A stretch of 64,000 nucleotides of DNA from Shimia sp040225985 (GTDB lineage Bacteria > Pseudomonadota > Alphaproteobacteria > Rhodobacterales > Rhodobacteraceae), in contig NZ_JBBPEU010000011.1 in assembly GCF_040225985.1 (NCBI RefSeq), positions 1 through 64,000 of the forward strand, given 5' to 3'. Shown in pieces: positions 53,128-63,375 of the stretch; within the stretch, counting starts at the first letter, position 1, and every line of letters begins with the position of its first letter. The position numbers and the translations under genes were made by a program. The notes under the pieces were generated by a model. It was not told the DNA's origin, made no database searches, and saw nothing but the letters and a program-made list of their open reading frames with translations.

Positions 53128-53313
53128 TCAGAATTTCAGGGGTACGAAGCCCAAGGCCAATAGCCCCATCATGGCCGGCACACCAAAAAGCCAGGCACGC
53201 GTCTGCCAGCCTTCGTCCTGCTCTTTCCAGGCTTTGCGAAACCGATGGCCGCAAAACGCGACCAGCACTACAAGGATCGTGCCGGTCAATGGGGTCAGAT
53301 AGAGATCACTCAT
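53128..53313 (-). CDS. Small two-helix membrane protein in the nqr region
   Basis: 61 residues from the ATG at 53313: MSDLYLTPLTGTILVVLV... forms one helix, a basic loop (RFRKAWKEQDEGWQTR) follows, and WLFGVPAMMGLLALGFVPL forms the second. Same strand as apbE and nqrM, 84 bp upstream of apbE. No family recognised; being embedded among NQR maturation genes suggests a possible assembly role. The pattern of hydrophobic helices makes it a likely real gene. Confidence 0.6.
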   Translation of the reverse strand: MSDLYLTPLTGTILVVLVAFCGHRFRKAWKEQDEGWQTRAWLFGVPAMMGLLALGFVPLKF

Positions 53314-53411
53314 TCGTTTTTTCTCCGCTCGGGGCGCCCTCGGGTGGAAAACCACTGGTCAGATCAAGATGCGGCGCTAAGATGGACGCGTTAGCGCGCT
53401 GTATGGAGGAT

Positions 53412-53939
53412 ATGACATTGGCACCAAGCTCTTACCAAGCCCCGTCCCGTGGGGACAAATCCGAAAAAACCTATAGCCAGACCAAGCAGTCAAATCTAGC
53501 CTCGTCCAGCACGACGATCGCCAAACTGCTGGCGGAAAAGGGCAGCGATGTCATTACCGTGCGCCCGAACGACACTATCGCCAATGTCGTCACCATCCTG
53601 CGCGACAAGGGCATCGGGGCCGTGGTCGTCACCGACCAGAACCGCGCAGTGAAGGGCATTCTGTCAGAGCGGGACATCGTGCGCCGCATGGCCGACACCC
53701 CAGGTCAAACCCTGCCCCAGGCAGTCGAGGACCTGATGACCAAAGAAGTCCAATCCTGTGCCCCCGGAGATTCGATGATCTCGGTCCTGCAACGCATGAC
53801 CGACGGTAAGTTCCGGCACATGCCGGTGATGGAAGGTGACTCGCTCGCCGGAATGATCACCGTGGGCGATGTTGTGAATTTCCGCCTCAAAGAGCTTGAA
53901 TACGAAGCGTTGCAGATGAAACAGATGATCGTCGGCTAA
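53412..53939 (+). CDS. CBS-domain pair protein
   Basis: The ATG at 53412 has GGAGGA directly upstream (53405-53410), giving 175 residues; earlier in-frame starts lack this. A 30-residue Ser/Thr/Lys-rich leader precedes two CBS motifs: VITVRPNDTIANVVTILRDKGIGAVVV ... GILSERDIVRRMA and CAPGDSMISVLQRMTDGKFRHMPVM ... GMITVGDVVNFRLKELEYE. CBS pairs sense adenosine nucleotides. It runs opposite to the nqr genes and separates nqrF from the apbE group. Confidence 0.87.
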   Translation: MTLAPSSYQAPSRGDKSEKTYSQTKQSNLASSSTTIAKLLAEKGSDVITVRPNDTIANVVTILRDKGIGAVVVTDQNRAVKGILSERDIVRRMADTPGQTLPQAVEDLMTKEVQSCAPGDSMISVLQRMTDGKFRHMPVMEGDSLAGMITVGDVVNFRLKELEYEALQMKQMIVG

Positions 53940-53977
53940 ATGCAGGTGTCCGGCATTCGATGATGCCGGAAAAATAG

Positions 53978-54014
53978 AAACGGCCCGGACAGCATATCGC
54001 TGAGCGGGCCGTTT
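53978..54014 (+). terminator. Terminator of the CBS-domain gene
   Basis: aaacggcccg (53978-53987) pairs with cgggccgttt (54005-54014), a 10-bp stem with a 17-nt loop, followed by ttctttt. An additional 8-bp hairpin (53949-53970) precedes it. Confidence 0.75.
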
Positions 54015-54032
54015 TCTTTTGGCTTTCCTGAC

Positions 54033-54062
54033 AAACAGGGCGAACCGAGGTCCGCCCTGTTT
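54033..54062 (-). terminator. Hairpin downstream of nqrF
   Basis: aaacagggcg (54033-54042) pairs with cgccctgttt (54053-54062), a perfect 10-bp stem with a 10-nt loop, 18 bp past the nqrF stop. It is a likely terminator of the nqrABCDEF transcript, which would make apbE and nqrM depend on another promoter. Confidence 0.65.
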
Positions 54063-54080
54063 GAAACCGTTTGTCGAAGA

Positions 54081-55304
54081 TCAACCGCCGAAATCGTCAA
54101 GCATGATGTCTTCGCGATCCACGCCCAGGTCCAGCAGCATGTTGATCACCGATTGGTTCATGATGGGCGGACCACACATGTAAAATTCGCAATCCTCGGG
54201 GTTCGGGTGATCCTTGAGGTATTGTTCATACAGCACGTTGTGGATGAAACCGGTCAGACCGTCCCAATCATCGTCAGGCTGGGGGTCGGACAGGGCCACG
54301 TGCCAATCGAAATTGTCGAATTCCTTGGCCAGGCCGTCAAAGTCTTCGACAAAGAACATCTCTTTCTTCGAACGCGCGCCATACCAGAAGCTGATCTTGC
54401 GATCGCGGTTCTCAAGGCGTTTGAGCTGGTCAAAGATATGCGAGCGCATTGGCGCCATGCCAGCACCCCCGCCGATAAAGACCATTTCCTTCTGGGTGTC
54501 GCGGGCGAAGAATTCGCCGAACGGACCCGAGATTGTCACCTTATCACCCGGTTTCAGGTTGAAGATATAAGAAGACATCTGACCGGCCGGAATACCGGTT
54601 GAGCCTGGAGGCGGCGACGCGACACGCACGTTCAGCATGATCATGCCTTTTTCGTCCGGATAATTCGCCATCGAATAGGCGCGTTCGATCGGTACAGTGA
54701 CCTTCGAGTCATACTGCCAAAGGTTAAACTTGTCCCAGTCCTCGCGATACTCTTCTTCGATGTCAAAGTCGGTGTATTTCAGCTCGTGCGCAGGGGCCTC
54801 GATCTGAATATAACCACCGGCGCGGAAGTTGACGTCTTCGCCTTCGGGCAGGTCCAGTACCAGCGCCTTGATGAAGGTCGCGACGTTTTCGTTGGAACGC
54901 ACGGTGCATTCCCACTTTTTCACGCCGAACACCTCTTCTGGCACTTCGATGTCCATGTCCTGTTTCACGGCCACCTGACAGGACAGGCGATCGCCGCAGG
55001 CGGCCTCACGCTTGGTGATGTGGCTTTCCTCGGTCGGCAGGATCGACCCGCCGCCCGAATGAACCTTGACGCGACATTGCGCGCAGGTGCCGCCACCGCC
55101 ACAGGCCGACGGCACGAACAGTTTCTGGTCCGCAAGGGTTTGCAAAAGCTTACCACCCGCCGGCACCGAGACGGTTTTCTCGCCGTTGATGGTGATCTGT
55201 ACGTTCCCGGTCGACACCAGTCGCGAGCGCGCCAGCAGGATGATGGACACCAGGGCCAGAACGATCAGGGTGAAAAGGATGACACCCAGAGAAAAGGTTT
55301 CCAT
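54081..55304 (-). CDS. nqrF: Na+-translocating NADH:quinone reductase subunit F
   Basis: 407 residues: an N-terminal membrane helix (VILFTLIVLALVSIILLA), a [2Fe-2S] ferredoxin domain with C68, C74, C77 and C109, an FAD domain with RAYSMANYP, and an NADH-binding domain (GGGAGMAPMRSHIF, CEFYMCGPPIM). NqrF takes the hydride from NADH and starts electron flow through the pump. Last subunit gene of the operon. Confidence 0.96.
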   Translation of the reverse strand: METFSLGVILFTLIVLALVSIILLARSRLVSTGNVQITINGEKTVSVPAGGKLLQTLADQKLFVPSACGGGGTCAQCRVKVHSGGGSILPTEESHITKREAACGDRLSCQVAVKQDMDIEVPEEVFGVKKWECTVRSNENVATFIKALVLDLPEGEDVNFRAGGYIQIEAPAHELKYTDFDIEEEYREDWDKFNLWQYDSKVTVPIERAYSMANYPDEKGMIMLNVRVASPPPGSTGIPAGQMSSYIFNLKPGDKVTISGPFGEFFARDTQKEMVFIGGGAGMAPMRSHIFDQLKRLENRDRKISFWYGARSKKEMFFVEDFDGLAKEFDNFDWHVALSDPQPDDDWDGLTGFIHNVLYEQYLKDHPNPEDCEFYMCGPPIMNQSVINMLLDLGVDREDIMLDDFGG

Positions 55305-55316
55305 GTTTCCGCCCCC

Positions 55317-55924
55317 TTACAGTTTGACGCCCGAGAAGGACATGAAGGCCATTGCCATCAGACCTGCGGTGATGAAGGTAATGCCAAGCCCTTGCAGACC
55401 ATCCGGCACGTCCGAATATTTCAGCTTTTCGCGCACACCCGCCATCGCGGTGATGGCCAGCGCCCAACCAAAGCCAGACGACAAACCATAAGTGGTCGCC
55501 TCGGCAAAGTTGTAGTCACGTTCCACCATGAACAGCGACCCACCCAGGATGGCGCAGTTCACCGTGATCAGCGGCAGGAAGATCCCCAGCGCGTTGTAGA
55601 GCGGCGGGAAGAACTTATCGAGGATCATCTCGAGAATCTGCACCATGGCCGCGATTACGCCGATATAGGAAATCAGACCGAGGAAGGTCAGGTCCACATC
55701 GGGGAAGCCCGCCCAGGCCAGCGCACCCGGTTTCAGCAGGTAGGTCAGCAGCAGGTTGTTGGTCGGCACGGTGATGGCCTGCACCACCATGACCGATATC
55801 CCCAGCCCCAGCGCGGTCGAAATCTTTTTCGACACGGCAATGAATGTACACATGCCGAGGAAGAACGACAGTGCGAGGTTTTCAACGAAGATGGCCTTTA
55901 CGGCCAGGGAAATGAGCCCTTCCA

Positions 55925-55925
<1 letters not shown>
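55317..55925 (-). CDS. nqrE: Na+-NQR subunit E
   Basis: 202 residues, six membrane segments; LALSFFLGMCTFIAVSKK bears the cysteine that shares an iron centre with NqrD, and ALGIFLPLITVNCAILGGSLF carries the second. Overlaps nqrD by one base. Confidence 0.95.
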
Positions 55926-56577
<652 letters not shown>

Positions 56578-56578
<1 letters not shown>

Positions 56579-57393
56579 CAGAGGTCTCCCGCTTTGAGTT
56601 TGGCAAGGAACGGGGCATAGCCTTCGTCGCCGAGCCAGAATTTCACGAGGTTATCGACACCCACCGAGGTCAGGGTCGCCCCCGCTAGCGCGTCAATATG
56701 ATAGTCGGGGCCAGCCGGCGATTGTGCCTTTGAGACGTTGATCTGCAGATCGCCGCCTTCATCGCGCAGTTTCTTGCCATTCCAAAGCGCCTTCCAGCGG
56801 GGGTTGTCCACCTCTGCGCCAAGGCCCGGCGTTTCGCCGTGCTGATAGAATTGCAGACCGAAGATGTCGTTGCCGTTTTCTTCAAGCGCAATGAAGCCGT
56901 ACAGCGTGGACCACAGGCCATAACCGTGGATTGGCAGAATGACCTTGTCGATGGCACCGGCATCGTCTTTCAGAAGATACACGACACGGTATTTCGACTT
57001 GCGACCAATCCCGGCGGGGTCATCGCTCAGGCCGACGCTCAGCTCGGGGTCGGACGCGGCGGCGATATCGTCAAATGTCGCGGCATCAAACTGGTCCGTG
57101 AAAGTGCCGGTCTCCAGTTCCAGAACCTGAGGTTCAAATGCGGCGAAGGCCTCGGCCACGTTCATGCCCGGCTCGTAAACACCCGCTACTTGCAGAACGT
57201 TGAGCTGCTTGTCACGCAGCTTGTTCGCTTCTTGCACGGGGCGCAGGTTCACGGCGGCCAGCGACACGATCATAGACGCCGCAAGGCAGAGGGCAACGGC
57301 CACGAAGATGGTCTTGCCGACCGAGTCGGGCGGCGCGGCCAGAAAACGGGCGATGGCGCCCTTGGGTTGATCAGGCGTTTGCGTATCAGACAT
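56578..57393 (-). CDS. nqrC: Na+-NQR subunit C
   Basis: 271 residues: an N-terminal membrane anchor (TIFVAVALCLAASMIVSLAAV) and a periplasmic FMN-binding domain. HIDALAGATLTS contains T240, the threonine expected to carry covalent FMN put there by ApbE. Overlaps nqrB by eight bases. Confidence 0.95.
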
Positions 57394-58594
57394 GGCGACG
57401 CGCCCTCCGTTTGATGTTGGCCTGCACGACGAAGTGGTCGATCAGAGGCGCAAAGACGTTGCCGAACAGGATGGCCAGCATCATGCCTTCGGGGAAAGCC
57501 GGGTTGATCACGCGGATCATCACAACCATCACCCCGATCAGCGCGCCATAGATATAGCGGCCCATATTGGTGTGGCTGGCCGAGACGGGTTCGGTGACCA
57601 TGAAGGCCAGACCAAAGGCATAGCCCCCCAGCACAAGGTGCCAGTACCACGGCATCGCGAACATCGGATTGCTATCCGACCCGATCAGGTTCAGCAGCAG
57701 CGAAAAGCCGATCATGCCGCCAAGGCAGCCCACGATCAGGCGGAAGTTGGCAATGCGTGTGGCAAGCAGGAAAGCCAGGCCAATCAAACAGGCCAGGGTC
57801 GAGGTTTCACCGAACGATCCCTGGACCGTCCCAATGAACGCATCCATCCAGGTGATGCCCTCGGCAGCCAGCGCCTGCACACCGTTTGCGGCGGTCACAC
57901 CCAGCGCAGTTGCACCCGAGAAGCCGTCTACCGGTGTCCAGATCGAGTCACCCGACATATAGGCGGGATAGGCGAAATACAGGAACGCCCGCCCGGTCAG
58001 TGCCGGGTTGAGGAAGTTTTTACCGGTGCCGCCAAAGACCTCTTTCCCGATCACGACACCAAAGGCGATGCCCAGCCCTACCTGCCAAAGCGGGGTGCTG
58101 GCCGGGACGATCAAAACATAAAGCATCGAGGTCACAAGGAAGCCCTCGTTGACCTCGTGGCCGCGAACGGTTGCAAAGATCACCTCGATGATGCCGCCCA
58201 CGACCAGAGTCGTGATGTAGATCGGCAGGAAGTACAGGAACCCGTGGAACAGGTTTCCGAACACGCCGCCCGGATCCATCGAGAACCCAAGCGCCTGCAT
58301 GATCGCGATGCGCCAGCCGGTTGCGGCCTCGGGGCCCATCGCAGCCAGTGCGCTGTGCACCTGAAGGCCGGTGTTGAACATACCCCACAGGATACAGGGG
58401 ATCGTCGCGATCACCACATAGGTCATGATCCGCTTCATATCCACGAAGGACCGCGCGTGCGGGGCGACCGTGGTTACCGTTTTCGGGGTATATAGCAGGC
58501 TTTCCACCATCTCGTAGATGGGGAAGTATTTCTCGTACTTGCCGCCCTTGGTGAAATGCGGCTCGACGTTGTCAAAGAAGTTGCGCAATCCCAT
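57386..58594 (-). CDS. nqrB: Na+-NQR subunit B
   Basis: 402 residues with about ten membrane segments. VDGFSGATALG holds T229, the FMN-bearing threonine. NqrB also holds riboflavin and much of the sodium channel in characterised enzymes. It begins three bases after nqrA. Confidence 0.96.
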   Translation of the reverse strand: MGLRNFFDNVEPHFTKGGKYEKYFPIYEMVESLLYTPKTVTTVAPHARSFVDMKRIMTYVVIATIPCILWGMFNTGLQVHSALAAMGPEAATGWRIAIMQALGFSMDPGGVFGNLFHGFLYFLPIYITTLVVGGIIEVIFATVRGHEVNEGFLVTSMLYVLIVPASTPLWQVGLGIAFGVVIGKEVFGGTGKNFLNPALTGRAFLYFAYPAYMSGDSIWTPVDGFSGATALGVTAANGVQALAAEGITWMDAFIGTVQGSFGETSTLACLIGLAFLLATRIANFRLIVGCLGGMIGFSLLLNLIGSDSNPMFAMPWYWHLVLGGYAFGLAFMVTEPVSASHTNMGRYIYGALIGVMVVMIRVINPAFPEGMMLAILFGNVFAPLIDHFVVQANIKRRARRHV

Positions 58595-58597
58595 GCA

Positions 58598-59932
58598 TCA
58601 ACCCTCCTTCTCGATCTTGGTCAGGCTGTCGCGCAGCGCCATACCGTACTCGTACTTGGCCGGGCAGGCGAACCCGCAAAGGCCAAGGTCTTCCTCGTCC
58701 AGTTCCAGTGCGCCCAACTGCTGGGCCTGATCCGTGTCCATGACCAGAAGTGCGCGCAAAAGCTGGGTCGGCAGGTAATCCTGCGGCATCAACGTCTCAA
58801 AAGTGCCGGTCGGCACCATCGCGCGGCGCCCACCGTTCAGGTTCGAGGTCAGCGGATGAAGCTTGTTGGCCAGTGCGGAAATCAGCACGGGCTGAACTGC
58901 GTATTTGTCGGGACGCGGGCGGATCCAGCCGAACACGGTCTGATCACGGTCCTCGCGGATGATCGACACCTGCCGGGCAAAGCGGCCCAGATAGGCAAAT
59001 GGCCCTGTGGCGTGACGCCCTGACAGGATCGATCCCGAGATGACGCGCGGTGTCCCGGTTTCGATTTCTCCGGCGGTCAGTTCCTCGGTCGAAGCTCCCA
59101 TCACGGTGCGCACAAGGCGCGGGTTGCGGGCCTCGGGGCCGGCAATCGCGACAACCATCGACGGGTCGAGGTGCCCGGTCTGCATCAGGCGACCGATGGC
59201 AATCACGTCCTGATAGCCGATGGTCCAGACTTGGTCTTCGCCCTGAAGCGGGTGCAGGAAGTGGATGTGCGTGCCTGCCAGACCCGCGGGATGCGGGCCT
59301 TCAAAGGTCGCAACCTCGACACCCGGCACATCGGCCAACGCGGCGCCGGGCGCCTGACAGAGCCATGTTGTGCCTTCGGTCAGCCGCGCCACCGTGGCAA
59401 GGCCTGCCGCGAACGCCTCGGAGGCGTCATTGATGATGACGGCGGCATCGGGCGATAGCGGGTCAGTTTCCATCGCCGTGACAAAGATCGCCTGTGGCGC
59501 CGTGCCCGGAACAGGCATCTTCGAATAGGGACGTGTGCGGAAACTGGTCCAGAGACCGGCCGCACATAGTTTTTCAGTGATGCCTTCGGCGGTATCGCCA
59601 TTGCCGACACCACTGAAATCAACACCGGTGTCGGCTGCGTCGCTGACTTCAATGACAACGCTTTGCAACACGCGACGTGCGCCACGATTGACGGCGACCA
59701 CCTTACCGGTGGCCGGCGCCACCATCTGGGCCGCCTCGGCATCCTTGTGGCAGAACAGGGGCTGGCCCCGTTTTACCTCGTCCCCTTCCTTGACGGCCAT
59801 ACGGGGCTTGAGCCCGATATAGTCGCCGCCCAGAACCGCGACATGTGCGATCGCGGGACCGTCACCTATCACCTGCTCCGGGGCACCTTCGACCGGAAGA
59901 TCCAGTCCTTTTTTGAGTTTAAAGTTTTGCAT
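58598..59932 (-). CDS. nqrA: Na+-NQR subunit A
   Basis: 444 residues, soluble, starting MQNFKLKKGLDLPVEG, with DYIGLKPRMAVKEGDEVKRGQ and TRPYSKMP typical of NqrA. It has no cofactor of its own and is linked to quinone binding. First gene of the six-gene pump operon, with a long untranslated region upstream. Confidence 0.95.
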   Translation of the reverse strand: MQNFKLKKGLDLPVEGAPEQVIGDGPAIAHVAVLGGDYIGLKPRMAVKEGDEVKRGQPLFCHKDAEAAQMVAPATGKVVAVNRGARRVLQSVVIEVSDAADTGVDFSGVGNGDTAEGITEKLCAAGLWTSFRTRPYSKMPVPGTAPQAIFVTAMETDPLSPDAAVIINDASEAFAAGLATVARLTEGTTWLCQAPGAALADVPGVEVATFEGPHPAGLAGTHIHFLHPLQGEDQVWTIGYQDVIAIGRLMQTGHLDPSMVVAIAGPEARNPRLVRTVMGASTEELTAGEIETGTPRVISGSILSGRHATGPFAYLGRFARQVSIIREDRDQTVFGWIRPRPDKYAVQPVLISALANKLHPLTSNLNGGRRAMVPTGTFETLMPQDYLPTQLLRALLVMDTDQAQQLGALELDEEDLGLCGFACPAKYEYGMALRDSLTKIEKEG

Positions 59933-60488
59933 TTCGCTTCGTTCTTCTCAGCCCGGCTACCTTTGCTAAGCGCCGACCCGGTACCGTCGGCGGCGCAGAA
60001 TGTTCCGTCCGGGCATGGCAAAAGGCAGACCTTCGCGCCCGACGTCAGAATCTGAGGGTCTTTTAGGGGGGAATGGGGGGCGTTGCCAAGGGTATTCGGT
60101 GGTCAATTTACATTTGTGATCACTCAAAAAACGCACCCCGCCAGACTGGTGTTTTTTTCGAATTTCCGTGCGTAATTTTGGGAAACATCTCGAAACCGGC
60201 GTGTCGTTGCATGGACAAGATTTCCCCAATCTGGCGCAATTGAGGGGCAGCAAAAGGATGGGCGCATGTTGTGTGCGAAGCGATGCGTGCTGGCAGACAA
60301 GTGACGCGACGTCCTTTCAGTGCACCCATGGCCATGGCCCGTATTCCAGCCATCACTTGGCTTCCGAAAGAGGAAAGAACACTCTCAGCGGCAGTCCCAC
60401 ACAACTTTCTAACCCCCCTAAACTCATGGATTCTTCGCATTCGGCGCTATGCGTGCGACGACATGCAGAAAATTCAAACGCTCCTTTA

Positions 60489-60506
60489 TTTTTGTGATCA
60501 CAAAAA
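60489..60506. promoter_or_regulatory. Perfect 18-bp palindrome (candidate operator)
   Basis: tttttgtgatcacaaaaa is perfectly self-complementary. A half-conserved copy (tttgtgatcactcaa) starts at 60113. The centre resembles GntR/FadR-type or CRP-like half sites without spacer. The factor is unknown. Confidence 0.55.
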
Positions 60507-60528
60507 AACACAAACCTCACCAACCCTT

Positions 60529-60557
60529 TTGACACGTTTTTTTAAAGGCAACTATTT
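60529..60557 (+). promoter_or_regulatory. Candidate promoter downstream of the palindrome
   Basis: A perfect TTGACA (60529-60534), a 17-bp spacer and CTATTT (60552-60557) point toward ilvA. The start would lie about 355 nt before the ilvA ATG. The palindrome sits just upstream, where an activator or repressor could act. Confidence 0.4.
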
Positions 60558-60918
60558 GCCCGGTCCGGAAGCAAACGTCATACGTCCTGACACCCATTTG
60601 AGGACCACAACCAGATGCAAGCCGATTACCCTTCACGTTCCCCGACCTTTGCTTCGATTTTCATTCGTGACTTTTCGCCGCTGTGAACCGCCCCAACAGC
60701 ACTGCGGTTGCTGCAAGAGCGAGGTGATATGTCGCAGCCACAAAACTGTGCAAATTCAATCACATGCAAATCATAGAATGTAACACCCGCGCCACACTGC
60801 TGCGATGCAGCATTGTTTCCCAACCCCTCCAAAGATTGACATGTCCATCCGATCCTTGCAGGACTCTCCCACTGGCGCATGGGCGGCAGCGCAAATTCTC
60901 TCAGACAGGCACGCTTGC

Positions 60919-62130
60919 ATGGTTTTGACACCTGACCTGATCCGCACCACCTATGATGCCATTCGTGACGCCACCATCCGCACCCCGATGGTCAAGGCCA
61001 CACGCCTTTCATTGCATCTGGGCATTGAGCTGTATCTAAAGCTGGAAAACCTGCAGCACACCAACGCGTTCAAGGCCCGCGGCGCGCTGGCCAAGCTTTT
61101 GACCCTGAGCGATGACGAAAAGGAAAACGGCGTGATCGCCTGCAGCGCGGGCAACCATGCGCAGGGCGTGGCCTACCATGCGACCCGACTTGGCATTCCA
61201 TCGGTCATCGTGATGCCCGAGGGCACCCCATTCAACAAGGTGAAGCGTACCGAGGATTTCGGGGCCGAGGTCGTGCTGCACGGGCATGGCTTTGACGAAA
61301 GCGTACAGTTCACCATGGACATGGCGCGGGATCGCAACCTGACCTTCATCCACCCCTTCGACGACGAGATCGTGGCCGCCGGACAGGGCACGGTTGCCAT
61401 AGAGATGCTCGAGGACCACCCCGAACTGGATGTTGTCGTCGTGCCGATCGGCGGCGGCGGATTGATCGCGGGCATGGCAGTGGCTGCAAAGGATCTCAAA
61501 CCCGAGATCGAAATCATTGGCGCACAGGCGGAATTGTTCGATGCCGCCAAGGCCCAGTTTGACATGGGCGCCACGAATTTTGGCGGGGCCACACTTGCCG
61601 AAGGCATCGCCGTGCGTGAACCGTCCCAGACCAATATGCAGATCATCGCGAAATACGTGGACCGGATCGACAGCGCCACGGAAAGCGAAATCGAAAAGGC
61701 GGTATTCGACCTGATCAGTCACGAAAAACTAGTTGCCGAAGGCGCGCCGGGCGCGGGTCTGGCCGTCATCGAGAAACACCTTGGACATTACAAGGGCAAG
61801 AAGGTGGGACTTGTGATTTGCGGAGGCAATATTGACTCGCGCCTTTTATCGACGCTGATCCTGCGCGGGCTGGTCAGCGATGGGCGCATCACGCGCTTGA
61901 CCTTCGAAATCGACGATACACCCGGCCAGTTGTCAGATATCTCGCGGATCATCGGCGAAGGCGGGGCCAACGTGATCGAAGTGATCCACCAACGCATGAT
62001 GCAGACCGTGGCCCTGAAACAGGCCGAACTGGAAGTGGTGATCGAGGCGCGCGACATCCATCACGTGCGCGATATCGTCACCCAGCTGCGCAATCACGGG
62101 TTCAAGGTCCGCACCGACAACGGCGTCTAG
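60919..62130 (+). CDS. ilvA: Threonine ammonia-lyase (biosynthetic/serine-threonine dehydratase) with ACT domain
   Basis: The ATG at 60919 gives 403 residues, the family's usual length; in-frame ATGs further upstream add sequence with no similarity. NAFKARGA carries the PLP lysine (K52), CSAGNHAQGVA and VVVPIGGGGLIAG bind the cofactor, and a C-terminal ACT-like domain (RLTFEIDDTPGQLSDISRII) gives feedback control. It converts threonine to 2-oxobutanoate, either for isoleucine synthesis or threonine breakdown. Its stop overlaps the convergent dadA-like stop by a few bases. No strong Shine-Dalgarno is seen. Confidence 0.9.
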   Translation: MVLTPDLIRTTYDAIRDATIRTPMVKATRLSLHLGIELYLKLENLQHTNAFKARGALAKLLTLSDDEKENGVIACSAGNHAQGVAYHATRLGIPSVIVMPEGTPFNKVKRTEDFGAEVVLHGHGFDESVQFTMDMARDRNLTFIHPFDDEIVAAGQGTVAIEMLEDHPELDVVVVPIGGGGLIAGMAVAAKDLKPEIEIIGAQAELFDAAKAQFDMGATNFGGATLAEGIAVREPSQTNMQIIAKYVDRIDSATESEIEKAVFDLISHEKLVAEGAPGAGLAVIEKHLGHYKGKKVGLVICGGNIDSRLLSTLILRGLVSDGRITRLTFEIDDTPGQLSDISRIIGEGGANVIEVIHQRMMQTVALKQAELEVVIEARDIHHVRDIVTQLRNHGFKVRTDNGV

Positions 62131-63365
62131 AAACGGTCCGGCCCGAACGCCGCCAGATCCATATTCGGCGCGCGCCCTGCGACCATGTCCGCGACAAGAC
62201 GTCCGGTCGTGGCCCCCAGTGTGAGCCCCAACTGCCCGTGACCTGTTGCAAATGTGACGTTCGCAATTTTGTCGGACCGGCCAAGGATAGGACGGGTATC
62301 CGGGGTAAAGGGTCGACGCCCGATGCGCCGCTGCGCCCCTTCGACCTGCAATCCGGGCAAGACACGGTGCGCGCGTTTCACAAGCACATCCGCCCGTCGC
62401 CAGCGCGGGGCGGCATTTTCGCCTGCAAACTCGATGGTTCCGGCAATGGCAAGTTCGCTCTCGTAAGGTGTGATGCCAAAGCCGCCCTTGGCATAAAACA
62501 CCGTGTGTTTGAGATCGACACCGGGATCGCTCAGCCCCGTGGAATACCCGATCACGCCTTCCAATTGCAGCTTGATGCCCAAATGGCGGGCCAAAGTCTT
62601 GGACTGTGTGCCCGCCGACAGCACCACCTCGTCTGCGGGCACCGTGCCGCCGTCGGAACAGGTCACGCCGGTGACGCGTCGATCTTCCCGTGTGAACCCC
62701 GTGCCCGCGACAGGTTTCACCACGCCACCACGCGCCACGAACGCGCGATGCAAATCAATGACCATGCGTCGCGGATCGGCCACAAAACTCCAGTCCCGCA
62801 GCACCGCCGCATGTTGGAAATCCGGCGCAATGGCGGGTTCCATTTCATGCGCCTCGGCGCCTGAAATCTCGTCAATGGTACAGCCCATCTCGCGCGCGAG
62901 ATCAAAGGCCGCCCCCATCGTCGCCTTGTCCCGATCATCATCAAACATCTTCAGCACCGGCCGTTCGACCAGCATGTCCCGCACCTCATAGCGGCCCAAC
63001 TGCGCCCGCAGATCATCCGTCGCGCGAAAGGTCAGCTTGGCCAGATCATCGGCAATGGCGCGCATCCGGAACGGGGTGGAATTCAGCGTGAACTGCGTGA
63101 ACCAGGGCAGCAGGCGCAGGACGCTGGACGGGCGAAGCGAGAGAGGGGCCTCGGGATCCAGCAGCCAGCCCGGCACTTTCAGCAGCATACCCGGCTGCGA
63201 CAGGGGCACGACCTCTCCTGCGGCAATGCAGCCGCAAGAGGCCCAACTGGCCCCCTCGCCCACCGCCCCCGGATCGAGAACGGTCACAGCATGTCCGTCC
63301 TCAAGCAGCGACAGCGCGCAGGAAATGCCCACGATCCCGCCTCCGATTACGACAACCTGTTTCAT
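62127..63365 (-). CDS. dadA: D-amino-acid dehydrogenase-like FAD oxidoreductase
   Basis: 412 residues from the ATG at 63365, start MKQVVVIGGGIVGISCALSL (Rossmann FAD motif). ASWASCGCIA, SQPGMLLKVPGWLLDP and GHGQLGLTLGATTGRLVADM near the C-terminus are DadA hallmarks. Such enzymes oxidise D-amino acids (including cis-4-hydroxy-D-proline in some operons) at the membrane, passing electrons to the respiratory chain. It starts ten bases after the LDH2-family gene, so the two form one operon. Confidence 0.87.
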   Translation of the reverse strand: MKQVVVIGGGIVGISCALSLLEDGHAVTVLDPGAVGEGASWASCGCIAAGEVVPLSQPGMLLKVPGWLLDPEAPLSLRPSSVLRLLPWFTQFTLNSTPFRMRAIADDLAKLTFRATDDLRAQLGRYEVRDMLVERPVLKMFDDDRDKATMGAAFDLAREMGCTIDEISGAEAHEMEPAIAPDFQHAAVLRDWSFVADPRRMVIDLHRAFVARGGVVKPVAGTGFTREDRRVTGVTCSDGGTVPADEVVLSAGTQSKTLARHLGIKLQLEGVIGYSTGLSDPGVDLKHTVFYAKGGFGITPYESELAIAGTIEFAGENAAPRWRRADVLVKRAHRVLPGLQVEGAQRRIGRRPFTPDTRPILGRSDKIANVTFATGHGQLGLTLGATTGRLVADMVAGRAPNMDLAAFGPDRF

Positions 63366-63375
63366 GCCCCAGTCC

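Larger units (their letters stand above)
59933..60918. other. Gene-free region of nearly 1 kb between nqrA and ilvA
   Basis: No convincing protein gene. It contains two related tgtgatcac sites (60113-60123 and the palindrome at 60489-60506), A/T-rich runs, and a candidate promoter near 60529. It could hold long regulated leaders or a small RNA; I cannot identify a known RNA family. Confidence 0.5.

Noticed and set aside
57392..58495. Long plus-strand frame antisense to nqrB
   Set aside because: Composition is His/Arg/Gln-rich with no domain; nqrB on the other strand is unmistakable.
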